Assembly: GCF_000384655.1 (NCBI RefSeq)
Contig: NZ_ARQI01000126.1
Location: forward strand, 25,187-89,186
Direction: 5' to 3'
Length of the DNA: 64,000 bases
From: Brachyspira innocens ATCC 29796
GTDB lineage: Bacteria; Spirochaetota; Brachyspiria; Brachyspirales; Brachyspiraceae
In this document: in pieces, positions 34,812 to 43,717 of the stretch
How the letters are laid out: each line of letters begins with the position of its first letter
Numbering within the stretch: position 1 is the first letter of the stretch
Position numbers and translations under genes: made by a program
The notes under the pieces: generated by a model
What the model was told of the DNA's origin: nothing
Database searches by the model: none
The model's input: the letters and a program-made list of their open reading frames with translations, nothing else

Positions 34812-35713
34812 TGTTTTGTTCTCCTTTTGAAATATTTTCTTATCTTTTTTTCATCATTTTCTAATAATTTTTTTACTTCATCTATAGAATTAACTTTTAT
34901 ATTATCTCTTATATATTTGAGCAGCACAACAGTAATCTTTTTGCCATATATCATTTTTGAAAAATCTAATAAATGGCTTTCTACTCTAAGTTCTTTATTA
35001 ATATTACTAACACCTATAAAGGTTAGGGCATGATATATTGTATCACCATTACCTATTTTTACAGTGGAGCTATATACACCCATTTTAGGTATAAATATAG
35101 TTTTAGGTATTTCCAAATTGGCAGTAGGGTAGCCTATTTTTCTTCCCAAAGCATTGCCATGAACTACTAAACCGCTCATAGAATACTCTCTGCCAAGCAT
35201 TCTATTAACACTTGTCATGTCGCCGTTAGAAAGGGCTTCACGTATATTGGAGCTGGATATCTTATCTCCTTTATAATTGAGAAATTTTATAAAACTTACT
35301 CCTATACCGCATTCTTTGGAATATTTTTTTAAAAATTCACTGTCTCCCATTCTGTCTTTACCGAATGCAAAATCTGCTCCTACAGCAATATGTTTCATGC
35401 GGTAATATTCTATAAGTTTGTTAAAGAACTCTTTAGCCTCCATTGTATAAAATTCTGGTAAAAAGTCAATAACAATTATATAATTAATACCCAGTGCCTT
35501 TATAAAACTATTATTTTCTTCTGTATTATATATAGATAAGTTTTTCTTTTTAATAACTATTGCTATTGATATTAGGTTATGTTTTTTAGCGTATTCAACA
35601 GTGTATTTAATAAGTTTCTTATGACCTTTATGTACGCTGTCAAATTTACCTATCGTTACAATACTATCTTTTTTTAGGTCTAATTTGGAGAAATCATAGA
35701 TAATGTGATTCAT
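34778..35713 (-). CDS. ribF: Bifunctional riboflavin kinase / FAD synthetase
   Basis: 311 residues. The N-terminal adenylyltransferase domain shows [17 protein letters not shown] (the HxGH nucleotide motif) and [13 protein letters not shown]. The C-terminal riboflavin kinase domain (about 175-295) shows [14 protein letters not shown] and [17 protein letters not shown], with the flavin-binding PTAN. It converts riboflavin to FMN and FAD. The gene overlaps rpsO by 34 bases and lies one base from the membrane protein gene upstream. The rpsO-ribF linkage is common in bacteria. Confidence 0.95.
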   Translation of the reverse strand: MNHIIYDFSKLDLKKDSIVTIGKFDSVHKGHKKLIKYTVEYAKKHNLISIAIVIKKKNLSIYNTEENNSFIKALGINYIIVIDFLPEFYTMEAKEFFNKLIEYYRMKHIAVGADFAFGKDRMGDSEFLKKYSKECGIGVSFIKFLNYKGDKISSSNIREALSNGDMTSVNRMLGREYSMSGLVVHGNALGRKIGYPTANLEIPKTIFIPKMGVYSSTVKIGNGDTIYHALTFIGVSNINKELRVESHLLDFSKMIYGKKITVVLLKYIRDNIKVNSIDEVKKLLENDEKKIRKYFKRRTKQCLSLQTKKQK

Positions 35714-35714
35714 T

Positions 35715-36740
35715 TTAGTATTCTTTTTTTATCCTTAATTTGTATCGGTTTTTTTTATCATTATTGAGTATTCTTTTTAAGATTAATGATATTAGTATAA
35801 TAAGTACTGATATTACAAATAAATATATATTCATAGTCCAGTAATTCATATTACGCACTACAAATTCCAATAGATTATAATGTTCTATAGAGATTGCAAA
35901 TATTATTTTTATTACAGCATATATTACAAAAGCATTTAGTATATTATGATATATATATTGCCTTGAATTTAATGATAATCCAAGTATATAGAAAGAAAAA
36001 AACATAACAGCAAAATTAACAAATAGAACCAGAATAGCATAAGGAGGTATATCGCTTAAAGTTACAATTTTTAAAAGTGCTGTTATAATAGGAAATACTT
36101 CAAATCCGAATATTACATCTGCCATAAAATTTGATATATAATTATCTAAAGAATTTCTAGGAAATACAGTAGAAGTTTTTGTTGTTTTAGTTGTTCCTGA
36201 TATTTCAGTAACTTCATGCAATGATATTTCTTTTTCTGTAAAATAAATATAATCGCTCAAATATAGCTTCCCTTGCGATGTATTATCTATGAATATAGCA
36301 TTTTTATATGTATTATCTAGTAATTTGTATCCCACTCTTATTAAATAATTATCAACCTTTGTTAAAAACCTTCCATTTTCATCTATGAATAGAGAACTTT
36401 TATCATTAAGTTCATTTCTTAAATAGTCTATATTTTTATTAAATATAACTGTATAGGCTGGGTATATAGAGGCTACAGCAGCTATAACTATCATAGTGAT
36501 TACTACAGAAACATTTCCGACAAACTTATTTAAAGAACCTATTACTATCATAGCAGAAGTTGCTGCAACTATAGTAATGGCAAAGAAATAATGCTCCATC
36601 AAATTTTTTATTAAATCGGCATTTATATTTTGATAGATATTATTTGTATCTAAAACCTTAAAAAAGTATATTACAAAATACAGTACAAAAAATATTATGA
36701 AAAATAATGCTAATGTTATTAAATTTTTTATAATCTTCAT
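35715..36740 (-). CDS. Multi-pass membrane protein of unknown function
   Basis: 341 residues. Hydrophobic helices lie near 5-28, 52-70, 78-98, 210-232, 238-262, 270-290 and 300-325. A soluble loop of about 110 residues (100-205) follows the third helix. The layout, few helices plus a large non-cytosolic loop, slightly recalls LptF/LptG-like permeases, but no conserved motif confirms it. It ends one base before ribF, so it is in the ribF-rpsO-pnp transcription unit. The function is not recognised. Confidence 0.6.
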   Translation of the reverse strand: MKIIKNLITLALFFIIFFVLYFVIYFFKVLDTNNIYQNINADLIKNLMEHYFFAITIVAATSAMIVIGSLNKFVGNVSVVITMIVIAAVASIYPAYTVIFNKNIDYLRNELNDKSSLFIDENGRFLTKVDNYLIRVGYKLLDNTYKNAIFIDNTSQGKLYLSDYIYFTEKEISLHEVTEISGTTKTTKTSTVFPRNSLDNYISNFMADVIFGFEVFPIITALLKIVTLSDIPPYAILVLFVNFAVMFFSFYILGLSLNSRQYIYHNILNAFVIYAVIKIIFAISIEHYNLLEFVVRNMNYWTMNIYLFVISVLIILISLILKRILNNDKKNRYKLRIKKEY

Positions 36741-36789
36741 GTTTAATATATTATACTACAATAAGAAAAATTCAAGTATAAAAATAAAA

Positions 36790-37167
36790 TTAAGCTGATT
36801 TAATATCAATTAATATACCAAAATTGTAGAAAGCATCGTTTATATTATTAAAAGATTCTATATAATGAGATAATTCCATTAAATTATAATCATTTTTTAC
36901 CATTCCGCATATTCCAGACATAACCAAATCGCCTTTTTTATGAATTAAATCTTTCTTTAAATTGATAAAATATTCCCATATATCCTTTTCTATAAAAAGA
37001 CATTTTGAAAGATCCAATATGATATTATTAATATTTTTTATTAGAAACTCTGAGAATAGTTCTTTTAATTGAGGCAAATGTTCATTGTAGATATTATTAT
37101 ACAGCGAAATAATAATAACTGAATTATCTTTTAAAGAATAGCTAGTTTCCAATGAAATACTCATCAT
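36790..37167 (-). CDS. STAS-domain protein (anti-sigma factor antagonist-like)
   Basis: 125 residues with the STAS fold: SVIIISLYNNIYNEHLPQLKE, NNIILDLSKCLFIEKDIWEY and a final helix pair. The Ser that SpoIIAA-like antagonists carry in the 'D-S-S-G' loop is absent; the matching segment is FIEKDIWEY. Switching by phosphorylation is therefore unlikely, and the domain may act as a constitutive or ligand-binding partner. Two ATGs at 37167 and 37164 are possible starts, both with a poor ribosome site. It lies 49 bases before the membrane protein gene on the same strand. Confidence 0.65.
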   Translation of the reverse strand: MMSISLETSYSLKDNSVIIISLYNNIYNEHLPQLKELFSEFLIKNINNIILDLSKCLFIEKDIWEYFINLKKDLIHKKGDLVMSGICGMVKNDYNLMELSHYIESFNNINDAFYNFGILIDIKSA

Positions 37168-37256
37168 GGCTATACTTTAACAAATTTTTTATTTTTAGTC
37201 AATGAATTTTTTTGAAATTTCTTTTGTTATAAATTATAAATTTCTAAAATATAAGT

Positions 37257-38249
37257 TTATATAAAAGAATTATTTTCTTTTTTTAGTTTATCTCTTGTGC
37301 TTCTATACATTATTATAGGTTTATCTCCTTGTATTAATTTTTCTTCTTTCATGCCCAAATAAGATTCTTTTTTAGACTGAGTTTTTACTACATTTTTATC
37401 TTGTTTTAGTACAATATCTGAATATTTTCTGCCTATAAAGTTTATTATATTTTTTATAAAAGGAATATTCACTATTTTTTGATAGAATCTCATATATATA
37501 ACTGTATTTTCATCGTCAACTGGTGCAAACACACCGAATATACGCATTTTTTCAAATATATAATTCTGCCAAGTATTTGGAAAATAAAAGTACAGAAAAT
37601 ATTTAAAATCTTCTTTTTTCATTTCCGATGCACTTAATGCTTTCTGTCCATTATCAGCAGCATTATTTACATAGAATTTTAATATATTATTATACTCATC
37701 TAGCTCTGCTAAAGGACCATTAACAACTGTTTTGTTTCCTCTTCCTATAGTGTTATGATGTACAAAAGATATATGCACAACATCAAGCTGATTTTCTATG
37801 CATCTTGTATAATGATTATTCCATTCATCTCTAATAGCAGAATATGAGAATTTCTTGTCTTTCAAATCGTCTGGAAACATTATTCTTTCATTGATTTTGT
37901 CTTTATCACCATACCAAAACCAAATAAATCCGTATAAATCTCTTACTTCATATCCTTCAACAAAAAAATTTTTATTAACTTCAGTATTTTTTCCATTGGC
38001 TGGAATCATTACTGTTTTTCCGCTTTTATCAAACTGAAATCCATGAAAAGGGCATGCTATGTTATCTGTGCATATTTTTCCATGAGATAAAGAAGCTCCT
38101 CTATGACAGCATTTATCATCTATGCAGCATATATTGTTATTAGAATCCCGCCAAAATACTAGATTTTTATTTAATCTCTTAGCAAAAAGAGGTTTGTTTC
38201 TTTTTACTTCTTTTGAATCTAATACAGCATACCACATATTATATATCAT
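37257..38249 (-). CDS. Rieske non-heme iron oxygenase
   Basis: 330 residues. The Rieske cluster motif is intact: C47-x-H49 in KCCHRGASL and C66-x2-H69 in ACPFHGF. The mononuclear iron site of ring-hydroxylating oxygenases follows as NQLDVVHISFVHH, giving D156, H159 and H164. The protein therefore looks like a complete aromatic-ring or pheophorbide-type oxygenase alpha subunit. It has no visible reductase or ferredoxin gene beside it. The reaction needs O2, unexpected in an anaerobe, so the role may be oxygen scavenging or a microaerobic step. The substrate is unknown. It stands alone between two intergenic regions. Confidence 0.85.
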   Translation of the reverse strand: MIYNMWYAVLDSKEVKRNKPLFAKRLNKNLVFWRDSNNNICCIDDKCCHRGASLSHGKICTDNIACPFHGFQFDKSGKTVMIPANGKNTEVNKNFFVEGYEVRDLYGFIWFWYGDKDKINERIMFPDDLKDKKFSYSAIRDEWNNHYTRCIENQLDVVHISFVHHNTIGRGNKTVVNGPLAELDEYNNILKFYVNNAADNGQKALSASEMKKEDFKYFLYFYFPNTWQNYIFEKMRIFGVFAPVDDENTVIYMRFYQKIVNIPFIKNIINFIGRKYSDIVLKQDKNVVKTQSKKESYLGMKEEKLIQGDKPIIMYRSTRDKLKKENNSFI

Positions 38250-38487
38250 AGATGTATCCTTAATTTTTTTATATATTGTTAATTATATATTGTTATTTTA
38301 ATAAATAAACACTTTATAAGATGATTTACAAAAATCATAACAAAAAATTTAAATTATTTATAAAATATTATAAGTATAACAATTTTGTATTTTTATACAG
38401 TTTATATTAAAAATATATGCATAATCTTATTTATAATATATTTTTATATATTGTTGTTTTAAATGTAGTATATACATGAATAAATAT

Positions 38488-38566
38488 AGTTTGTCAAAAA
38501 ATTAATTTTTTAAATTTTTATATTTGCTGGGCTTTGCCAAAAGTTGAATAAAAAAATTGACAAACT
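38488..38566. repeat. Short element with TTGTCAA/TTGACAA inverted ends
   Basis: AGTTTGTCAA (38488-38497) and TTGACAAACT (38557-38566) are exact inverted copies. Between them, GGGCTTTGCCAAAAG (38530-38544) matches the core of the 22277-22592 element. The flank AAAAAATTGACAAACTTAAA continues to AATTTTCAGT and equals the complement of 22262-22291, so the two loci share outside sequence too. The rest of the gap 38250-38683 is AT-rich, without a gene. Confidence 0.55.
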
Positions 38567-38683
38567 TAAAAATTTTCAGTTTATTTAGATTTAAAACATA
38601 TATAGTCAAATAATTAATGTTATATTAGAATTTATAAAAATTATCTGTCAATCATTTTTATAAAGTATATTAATACAAAAACT

Positions 38684-39424
38684 TTATAGATTTCTTAAAT
38701 GAACTTTGCCGTTATTATCTATAGTTTTATTTCCTTTTTTATACATTATGAAAAGATAATTAAAACCTCTTAAATAAAAATTATTTTCTATAGCTGCTAT
38801 ATGATAATTGCCTTTATTTAAAGTTTTGTTATGGCGTACAACAGACACTATATCTATAGGCATGAAGTATCTGCTCATAATTTCAAATAATTTAAATCCT
38901 ATAGGCATAAAAGGAAATCCTTTTTCATAGGAATCAGAAACATATAAAGCCATATATCTGTCTTTTCTCATTATTCTAAATATTTCACTTATAACTTTTT
39001 CCATAGCTTCATAATATTCATTTTCTTTTGCGGTTAATTTTCCTATACAGTTTTTTTCATCTGAATAATTTATATGTGTACTGTATGGCGGATCTATAAA
39101 TACAAAATCAGCTTTTTCATCTTCTATAGGTATTTTTCTAGCATCAGCTTTAAAAATATCCTTTCTCTGCAATGCTTTTGGATTTATATCATATCCTAGT
39201 GCACGTCTGTTTAATTCGCGGGCTACATCAATTGTTGTACCGCTTCCAGCCATTGGGTCTACCACTAGGTCTTTTTCTTTGGTGTATCTGTTTAGAAGAT
39301 TCCATATTATATATGAAGGAGTGGCACCTATATAGTGTTTATGTTTTTCTTCTTCGCTTTTTAAATATTGCTGGGAGGGATAGTCCCATAATGTTGTACT
39401 TTGTAATTCTAGCTTTTTTTTCAT
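38684..39424 (-). CDS. Orphan DNA adenine/cytosine-N4 methyltransferase
   Basis: 246 residues. The SAM-binding motif DPMAGSGTTIDVARELNRRALGYD-like region (about 57-80) precedes the catalytic motif DFVFIDPPYSTH (about 107-118). DPPY marks an amino-group methyltransferase (N6-A or N4-C). A short N-terminal segment WDYPSQQY precedes them, and there is no target-recognition insertion of the usual size. No restriction endonuclease gene is adjacent, so it may be a solitary regulator of gene expression or a remnant of a defence system. The target sequence is unknown. Confidence 0.82.
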   Translation of the reverse strand: MKKKLELQSTTLWDYPSQQYLKSEEEKHKHYIGATPSYIIWNLLNRYTKEKDLVVDPMAGSGTTIDVARELNRRALGYDINPKALQRKDIFKADARKIPIEDEKADFVFIDPPYSTHINYSDEKNCIGKLTAKENEYYEAMEKVISEIFRIMRKDRYMALYVSDSYEKGFPFMPIGFKLFEIMSRYFMPIDIVSVVRHNKTLNKGNYHIAAIENNFYLRGFNYLFIMYKKGNKTIDNNGKVHLRNL

Positions 39425-39572
39425 ATTTTACTATTCGCTTATCATAAAATTTAATGTATATACTATAATAAAACATATTTATTAACAAGCATTAAATAAA
39501 AATTACTTGTTAAAAAAATACTTTGATATATTATATAATTGTAAATATTAATTAAATAGGATTTTTATATAA

Positions 39573-40373
39573 ATGAAAACAAGATTTAAAGCTATAATAT
39601 GTTCTGCCTTATCCTTGTTTTTGGGCGGTATAGGAATACAGAAATTTTATTTAGGACAATATAAAAGAGGAGTTTTATATGTTGTATTCTTTTTTACTGG
39701 TATTCCTTATTTGCTATGTGTAGTAGATTTGCTTAGATTTATATTTATGAGCGATGATGCATTTAATACGAAATATAATAAAGATTATTTTAATGATGAA
39801 TATTCAAATAATAATGATAAATATTCCTACAATAATGAATTAGATTCAGATAAAGAGAGAGAAGTTTATGCAAACAGATTTGATAATGCCGTTGAAGCTC
39901 AGTACAGCTATGTTGATGATATAGAAAATAAAGAAAATGCAAAAAATAATTATAATACAGAAGATGAATTGATATGTAAGGCACTTCAGTATCACAGTTC
40001 TATTAATGAATGCCTAAAATCAATAACTGATTATGAGTTTGCATCTAATGTAAGGCAATTAAATAGTTTGTTTATGTGTGTTATAGATAAGTCAAAAAAT
40101 TGTGAAGATAAAAGCGTATCAAGAAGAGAGCTTGGTAAAATGCTTGAATATAATATACCTACTATATTAAAACTTATTAATTCATATATAGATTTGTCAT
40201 CTTCAAAGACTATAAACAATAATAATATTATATATGATATTAAAGATTCTGTTTCAGCAGTTATAGAATATTTAAAAAAGGTTTTGGAAAATATACAAAA
40301 AGACGATATTATGGACATTACAAGCGATATAGATGTTTTAAAAACCACATTAAGAAAGGGCGGTTATATTTAA
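39573..40373 (+). CDS. TM2-domain membrane protein
   Basis: 266 residues. The N-terminus holds a TM2 domain: two helices (about 8-24 and 32-58) around GGIGIQKFYLGQYKRGVLY, followed by the typical DLLRFIFMSDDAFN. The long acidic/Asn-rich region (about 75-125) is probably disordered. The C-terminal part (about 130-266) is helical, cytosolic and of unknown family. The following small gene (22 bases on) is likely co-transcribed. No function can be given. Confidence 0.7.
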   Translation: MKTRFKAIICSALSLFLGGIGIQKFYLGQYKRGVLYVVFFFTGIPYLLCVVDLLRFIFMSDDAFNTKYNKDYFNDEYSNNNDKYSYNNELDSDKEREVYANRFDNAVEAQYSYVDDIENKENAKNNYNTEDELICKALQYHSSINECLKSITDYEFASNVRQLNSLFMCVIDKSKNCEDKSVSRRELGKMLEYNIPTILKLINSYIDLSSSKTINNNNIIYDIKDSVSAVIEYLKKVLENIQKDDIMDITSDIDVLKTTLRKGGYI

Positions 40374-40395
40374 TTAATAATAGGAGTTTAAAAAA

Positions 40396-40608
40396 GTGGA
40401 TAGCGATGGTGTATATAAAAGAGTAGATATTAATAAAGTTATAAAGCATATCAGAGAAAATAACAGTGATATTACAGAGAGTAAGGCACAGGAAATAGCT
40501 TATATCATGATAAAAGAGCTTAATAAAAAGGTTTCTTCTATGGTTAAAGATTTTGAGAATGGGGAAGGAGATTTTATGGCTTGTTATTTTGATGCTATCG
40601 ATAAATAA
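40396..40608 (+). CDS. Small conserved-looking protein of unknown function
   Basis: 70 residues starting at a GTG (40396) eight bases after TAGGAG. It is mainly helical, with charged residues and no membrane segment. It lies 22 bases after the TM2-domain gene on the same strand, so the two probably form an operon. I see no family match, but the ribosome site and spacing support a real gene. Confidence 0.55.
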   Translation: MDSDGVYKRVDINKVIKHIRENNSDITESKAQEIAYIMIKELNKKVSSMVKDFENGEGDFMACYFDAIDK

Positions 40609-40745
40609 AACTCTATAATTAAATAATTTTACTATATATAATTGGCATACATTTTATAAATATGTATTTTTTTGTGTTGACTTTTTTTGTTTTAAAGTAA
40701 ATAATTTATTAGTAATAAAAATAAATACATTAAAGGAGAATAACA

Positions 40746-41060
40746 ATGGGTATATCAGATGATATCAAATCAGGATTTTATGCTGGCATAGGTATGATGC
40801 TTAAAGGAAAGGAAAAATTAGAGGATGCAGCACGTGAGTTTGTTAAAGACAAAAATATAAGTGCAGAAGAGGGAGAAAAGTTTGTTAAAGATATGGTAAA
40901 TAAAGCTTCTGAAACAAAAGAAGAAGTTACACAATTTATAGATGACAGAGTTAAACAAGTTATAGATAAAATGGGATATGTAAAAAAAGAAGAATATGAA
41001 TCTATGAGAAAAGAGCTTGATGAAATAAAAGCTTCTTTAAATAAGAATAATCAAGAGTAA
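40746..41060 (+). CDS. Phasin-like coiled-coil protein
   Basis: 104 residues. A short N-terminal hydrophobic region (IKSGFYAGIGMMLKGKEKLE), an amphipathic helix and a C-terminal coiled coil (KKEEYESMRKELDEIKASL) match the phasin-like / PhaF-type small proteins. Such proteins are frequently found next to UbiB-family kinases, as here: the kinase gene begins 92 bases downstream on the same strand. A good AAGGAG site precedes the ATG. No polyhydroxyalkanoate synthase is visible, so a storage-granule role is doubtful. Confidence 0.7.
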   Translation: MGISDDIKSGFYAGIGMMLKGKEKLEDAAREFVKDKNISAEEGEKFVKDMVNKASETKEEVTQFIDDRVKQVIDKMGYVKKEEYESMRKELDEIKASLNKNNQE

Positions 41061-41152
41061 ATATTGAGCAGAAATTAAAGAATAATGCATTATTAAAATT
41101 ATTTATATATTTTTAATAGTGCATTTTTTTATATAAAAAATAGGAAAATAAA

Positions 41153-42829
41153 ATGAATAATATGAAATCTATAAATAGAGCAAGAGAGATAATTTCAATA
41201 ATAATGGCTTACGGCTTCAGAGACATCATAGCCATAACTCCAATATTAAAGATAATAAAAAATCCAATAGATAAAATTAATATAAAATATAAGGGTATTG
41301 ATTTACGCAGCTACAGCAGGGGTGAGCGTATAAGAATGGCCTGCGAAGATTTGGGAACTACTTTTGTAAAACTAGGTCAGATACTATCAAACAGAAATGA
41401 TATACTTCCGAAAGATATTACAGATGAGCTTAGCAAACTTCAAAATCATGTAAAGCCTTTTGATGAAAATGAAGCTATTAATATAATAGAAACAGAATTA
41501 GGTAAAAAAATAGATGAAGTATTTGATTCATTTGATATGAAGCCCAAAGCAAGCGCCTCTATTTCTCAGGTACATACTGCTATATTAAAAACAGGTGAGA
41601 AAGTTGCTATTAAGGTAAAAAGACCAAATATAGAAGAAAACATACTTATGGATATAGAGGTTATTATATGGCTTTCAAATATCATAGAAAAATATAATGA
41701 AGAGTTTGCTTTAATGCAGCCGCAGAAACTAATAGCCGCTTTTAAAGCTCAGCTTTTACAGGAACTTGATTTTAATTTTGAAAAAAATAATACTCTTAAG
41801 TTTGCTAGATATTTTAAAGATAATAAAAATATAAAAATAGCTAAAATATATGAAGAATACAGTACAAAAAGCATACTTACTATGGAGTATATAGACGGAA
41901 TAAAAATATCTGATATATCACCAGATGATAATAGATATGACAGAAAAAAACTTGTTTCTATTGGTATTGATGCTGTATTAGAGCAGATATTTATGCTTGG
42001 ATTTTTTCATGCCGATCCTCACCCAGGTAATTTGATGGCTTTAGAAAATAATGTATTATGTTTTTTGGATTTTGGAATGATAGGGTTTATTCCTCCAAAT
42101 TCAAAAGAAGCATTTTCATCTTTGATTATGAGTATAAGTTCGGCTGATTATTTGGCATTGTCAAAATCAATACTAGATTTATGTTATCACAGCGATATAA
42201 AAAATATAGATGATTTTAATATGGCAATATTTGTTTTGGTTAATAAGTATATTGATATGTCTTTGGATAATATTAATATAGAAGATGTATTTAATGAACT
42301 TATAGAAATAATAAGAGAGTTTAGACTAAGTCTTCCAAGCAATATTATGCTTTTAATAAAATCTTTAATAGTTCTTGAAGGAGTTGCAAGAAATTTAGAT
42401 AAAGATGTAAAATTAATAGAACATATAAAACCTTTTGCTTTTAGATATGTTAAGGAACAGATAAAGCCAGATAATATATTAAAACAATTAAAAAAATTAG
42501 TAACTGATTATTCTCATATATTAAAACAATTACCTTCTGATTTCAGTGATTTAGTTTCGGTCATGAAAAAAGGCAGCATGAAAATTCAGCTTGAGCATAA
42601 AAACTTAGAATCATTATCAACTACATTAGACGGTTTAGCTGACAGACTTAGTTATTCTATAGTTTTAGCTTCTTTAATAATGGCTAGTGCTTTAATTATA
42701 ACAAGTAAGATGCCGCCTTTATTTCATGGTACTTCAGTTATAGGTATGATAGGTTTTGGACTTTCTGCTATTATGGGATTTATAATGATAATAAGCAGGT
42801 TTATTAAGAAGTATGTTAAGAAGAGATAA
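41153..42829 (+). CDS. UbiB/AarF (ABC1) family atypical protein kinase
   Basis: 558 residues. Family hallmarks are KLGQILSNRNDILP (KxGQ motif), PKASASISQVHTA (Ala-rich loop in place of the Gly-rich loop), VAIKVKRPNI (ATP lysine), HADPHPGNLM (catalytic loop) and CFLDFGMIGF (DFG). Two C-terminal hydrophobic helices (about 500-550) anchor it to the membrane. UbiB kinases support isoprenoid-lipid (quinone) metabolism, probably through ATPase activity, although this window has no ubiquinone genes. A phasin-like gene precedes it, and a tRNA gene on the other strand follows. Confidence 0.92.
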   Translation: MNNMKSINRAREIISIIMAYGFRDIIAITPILKIIKNPIDKINIKYKGIDLRSYSRGERIRMACEDLGTTFVKLGQILSNRNDILPKDITDELSKLQNHVKPFDENEAINIIETELGKKIDEVFDSFDMKPKASASISQVHTAILKTGEKVAIKVKRPNIEENILMDIEVIIWLSNIIEKYNEEFALMQPQKLIAAFKAQLLQELDFNFEKNNTLKFARYFKDNKNIKIAKIYEEYSTKSILTMEYIDGIKISDISPDDNRYDRKKLVSIGIDAVLEQIFMLGFFHADPHPGNLMALENNVLCFLDFGMIGFIPPNSKEAFSSLIMSISSADYLALSKSILDLCYHSDIKNIDDFNMAIFVLVNKYIDMSLDNINIEDVFNELIEIIREFRLSLPSNIMLLIKSLIVLEGVARNLDKDVKLIEHIKPFAFRYVKEQIKPDNILKQLKKLVTDYSHILKQLPSDFSDLVSVMKKGSMKIQLEHKNLESLSTTLDGLADRLSYSIVLASLIMASALIITSKMPPLFHGTSVIGMIGFGLSAIMGFIMIISRFIKKYVKKR

Positions 42830-42847
42830 ATACAGATGATAATAAAA

Positions 42848-42869
42848 AAGCCTCCTTTTTAGGAGGCTT
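42848..42869 (-). terminator. Terminator after tRNA-Asn
   Basis: AAGCCTCCT (42848-42856) pairs with AGGAGGCTT (42861-42869), loop TTTT. The A-run to its left becomes a U-run on the minus strand, 8 bases past the tRNA 3' end. It may also serve the convergent UbiB gene. Confidence 0.88.
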
Positions 42870-42877
42870 AAAAAATG

Positions 42878-42950
42878 CTCCGAGAACAGGGCTCGAACCT
42901 GCGACCCGGTGATTAACAGTCACCTGCTCTACCGACTGAGCTATCTCGGA
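42878..42950 (-). tRNA. tRNA-Asn (anticodon GTT)
   Basis: 73 bases on the minus strand. The acceptor stem TCCGAGA/TCTCGGA, D arm AGCTCAGTCGGTAGAGC, anticodon arm GGTGA-CTGTTAA-TCACC and T arm with GGTTCGAGCC all fold. The anticodon is at 42917-42915. The discriminator base is G, as expected for tRNA-Asn. The 3' CCA is not encoded. Confidence 0.97.
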
Positions 42951-43024
42951 TTGTTGTTTAATGTTTAAGTATTATAGCATAGTCATAAAAAATGTCAATA
43001 CCTAAAACTAATTTTTTATTTATT

Positions 43025-43561
43025 TTATTTATATATGCTAAAATATTCTAGTATTTCTTTGTATTTTTGAGATTTATTTCCAGATAATGTAAGATAGGTA
43101 TTTAAATATTCGTATACTTTTTTTCCATATTCCATTTCTTTTTCAAGATCATTCTTTTTTACAGCATTATCATATTTAGTTTTGTATTTAAGAGCAAGTT
43201 TATAATTAGAATTTGGCTCTGCTCTTAACTCTAAAGCTTTTTCATAAAGTTCTATTATTTTATCTTCTTTAAACTCTTTTTCTAAATATATAGCACCATA
43301 CATATAAATATCACCTAATTTTGGATATGATGGGTGAGATTTTAATGCCTGCATTCCCTTAGAATCCAAAAGATTTATATATGCCTTTAATCTTGCATAG
43401 GCATTTATACTTCCGTCAAAATTGGATAATGTTCTTGAATATCCTGCAGCTCTATCTAATTCCTGATCTTTGCTCGGCGTTATCGGTATATCTAAGTCTG
43501 TTTGCCCAAAGACTGACAGTGCAATGCATAAAAATATTGCTAAAATAAATTTAATTTTCAC
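43025..43561 (-). CDS. Exported TPR-like protein of unknown function
   Basis: 178 residues from a GTG at 43561 that follows TTTGGAGCAAAA; the frame is open 34 codons further, but the ribosome site and a signal peptide (VKIKFILAIFLCIALSVFGQ) mark this start. The mature part contains helical pairs, such as KLGDIYMYGAIYLEKEFKEDKIIELYEKALEL, that look like TPR units. It is probably periplasmic. It is divergent from the DUF4912 gene. No named family. Confidence 0.65.
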   Translation of the reverse strand: MKIKFILAIFLCIALSVFGQTDLDIPITPSKDQELDRAAGYSRTLSNFDGSINAYARLKAYINLLDSKGMQALKSHPSYPKLGDIYMYGAIYLEKEFKEDKIIELYEKALELRAEPNSNYKLALKYKTKYDNAVKKNDLEKEMEYGKKVYEYLNTYLTLSGNKSQKYKEILEYFSIYK

Positions 43562-43717
43562 TTTTGCTCCAAATTTTAATAATTTTTTCGTTATTTTATT
43601 ATCGTAATAATATAAATCTAGTAAAATCAAAAAAGTAAAAAAGTTGCTATTCCTTGTTGACAATAAGAGTATTTGTTCTATAATGGTCTTGAAAATATAA
43701 ATTTATGGAGATATTTA

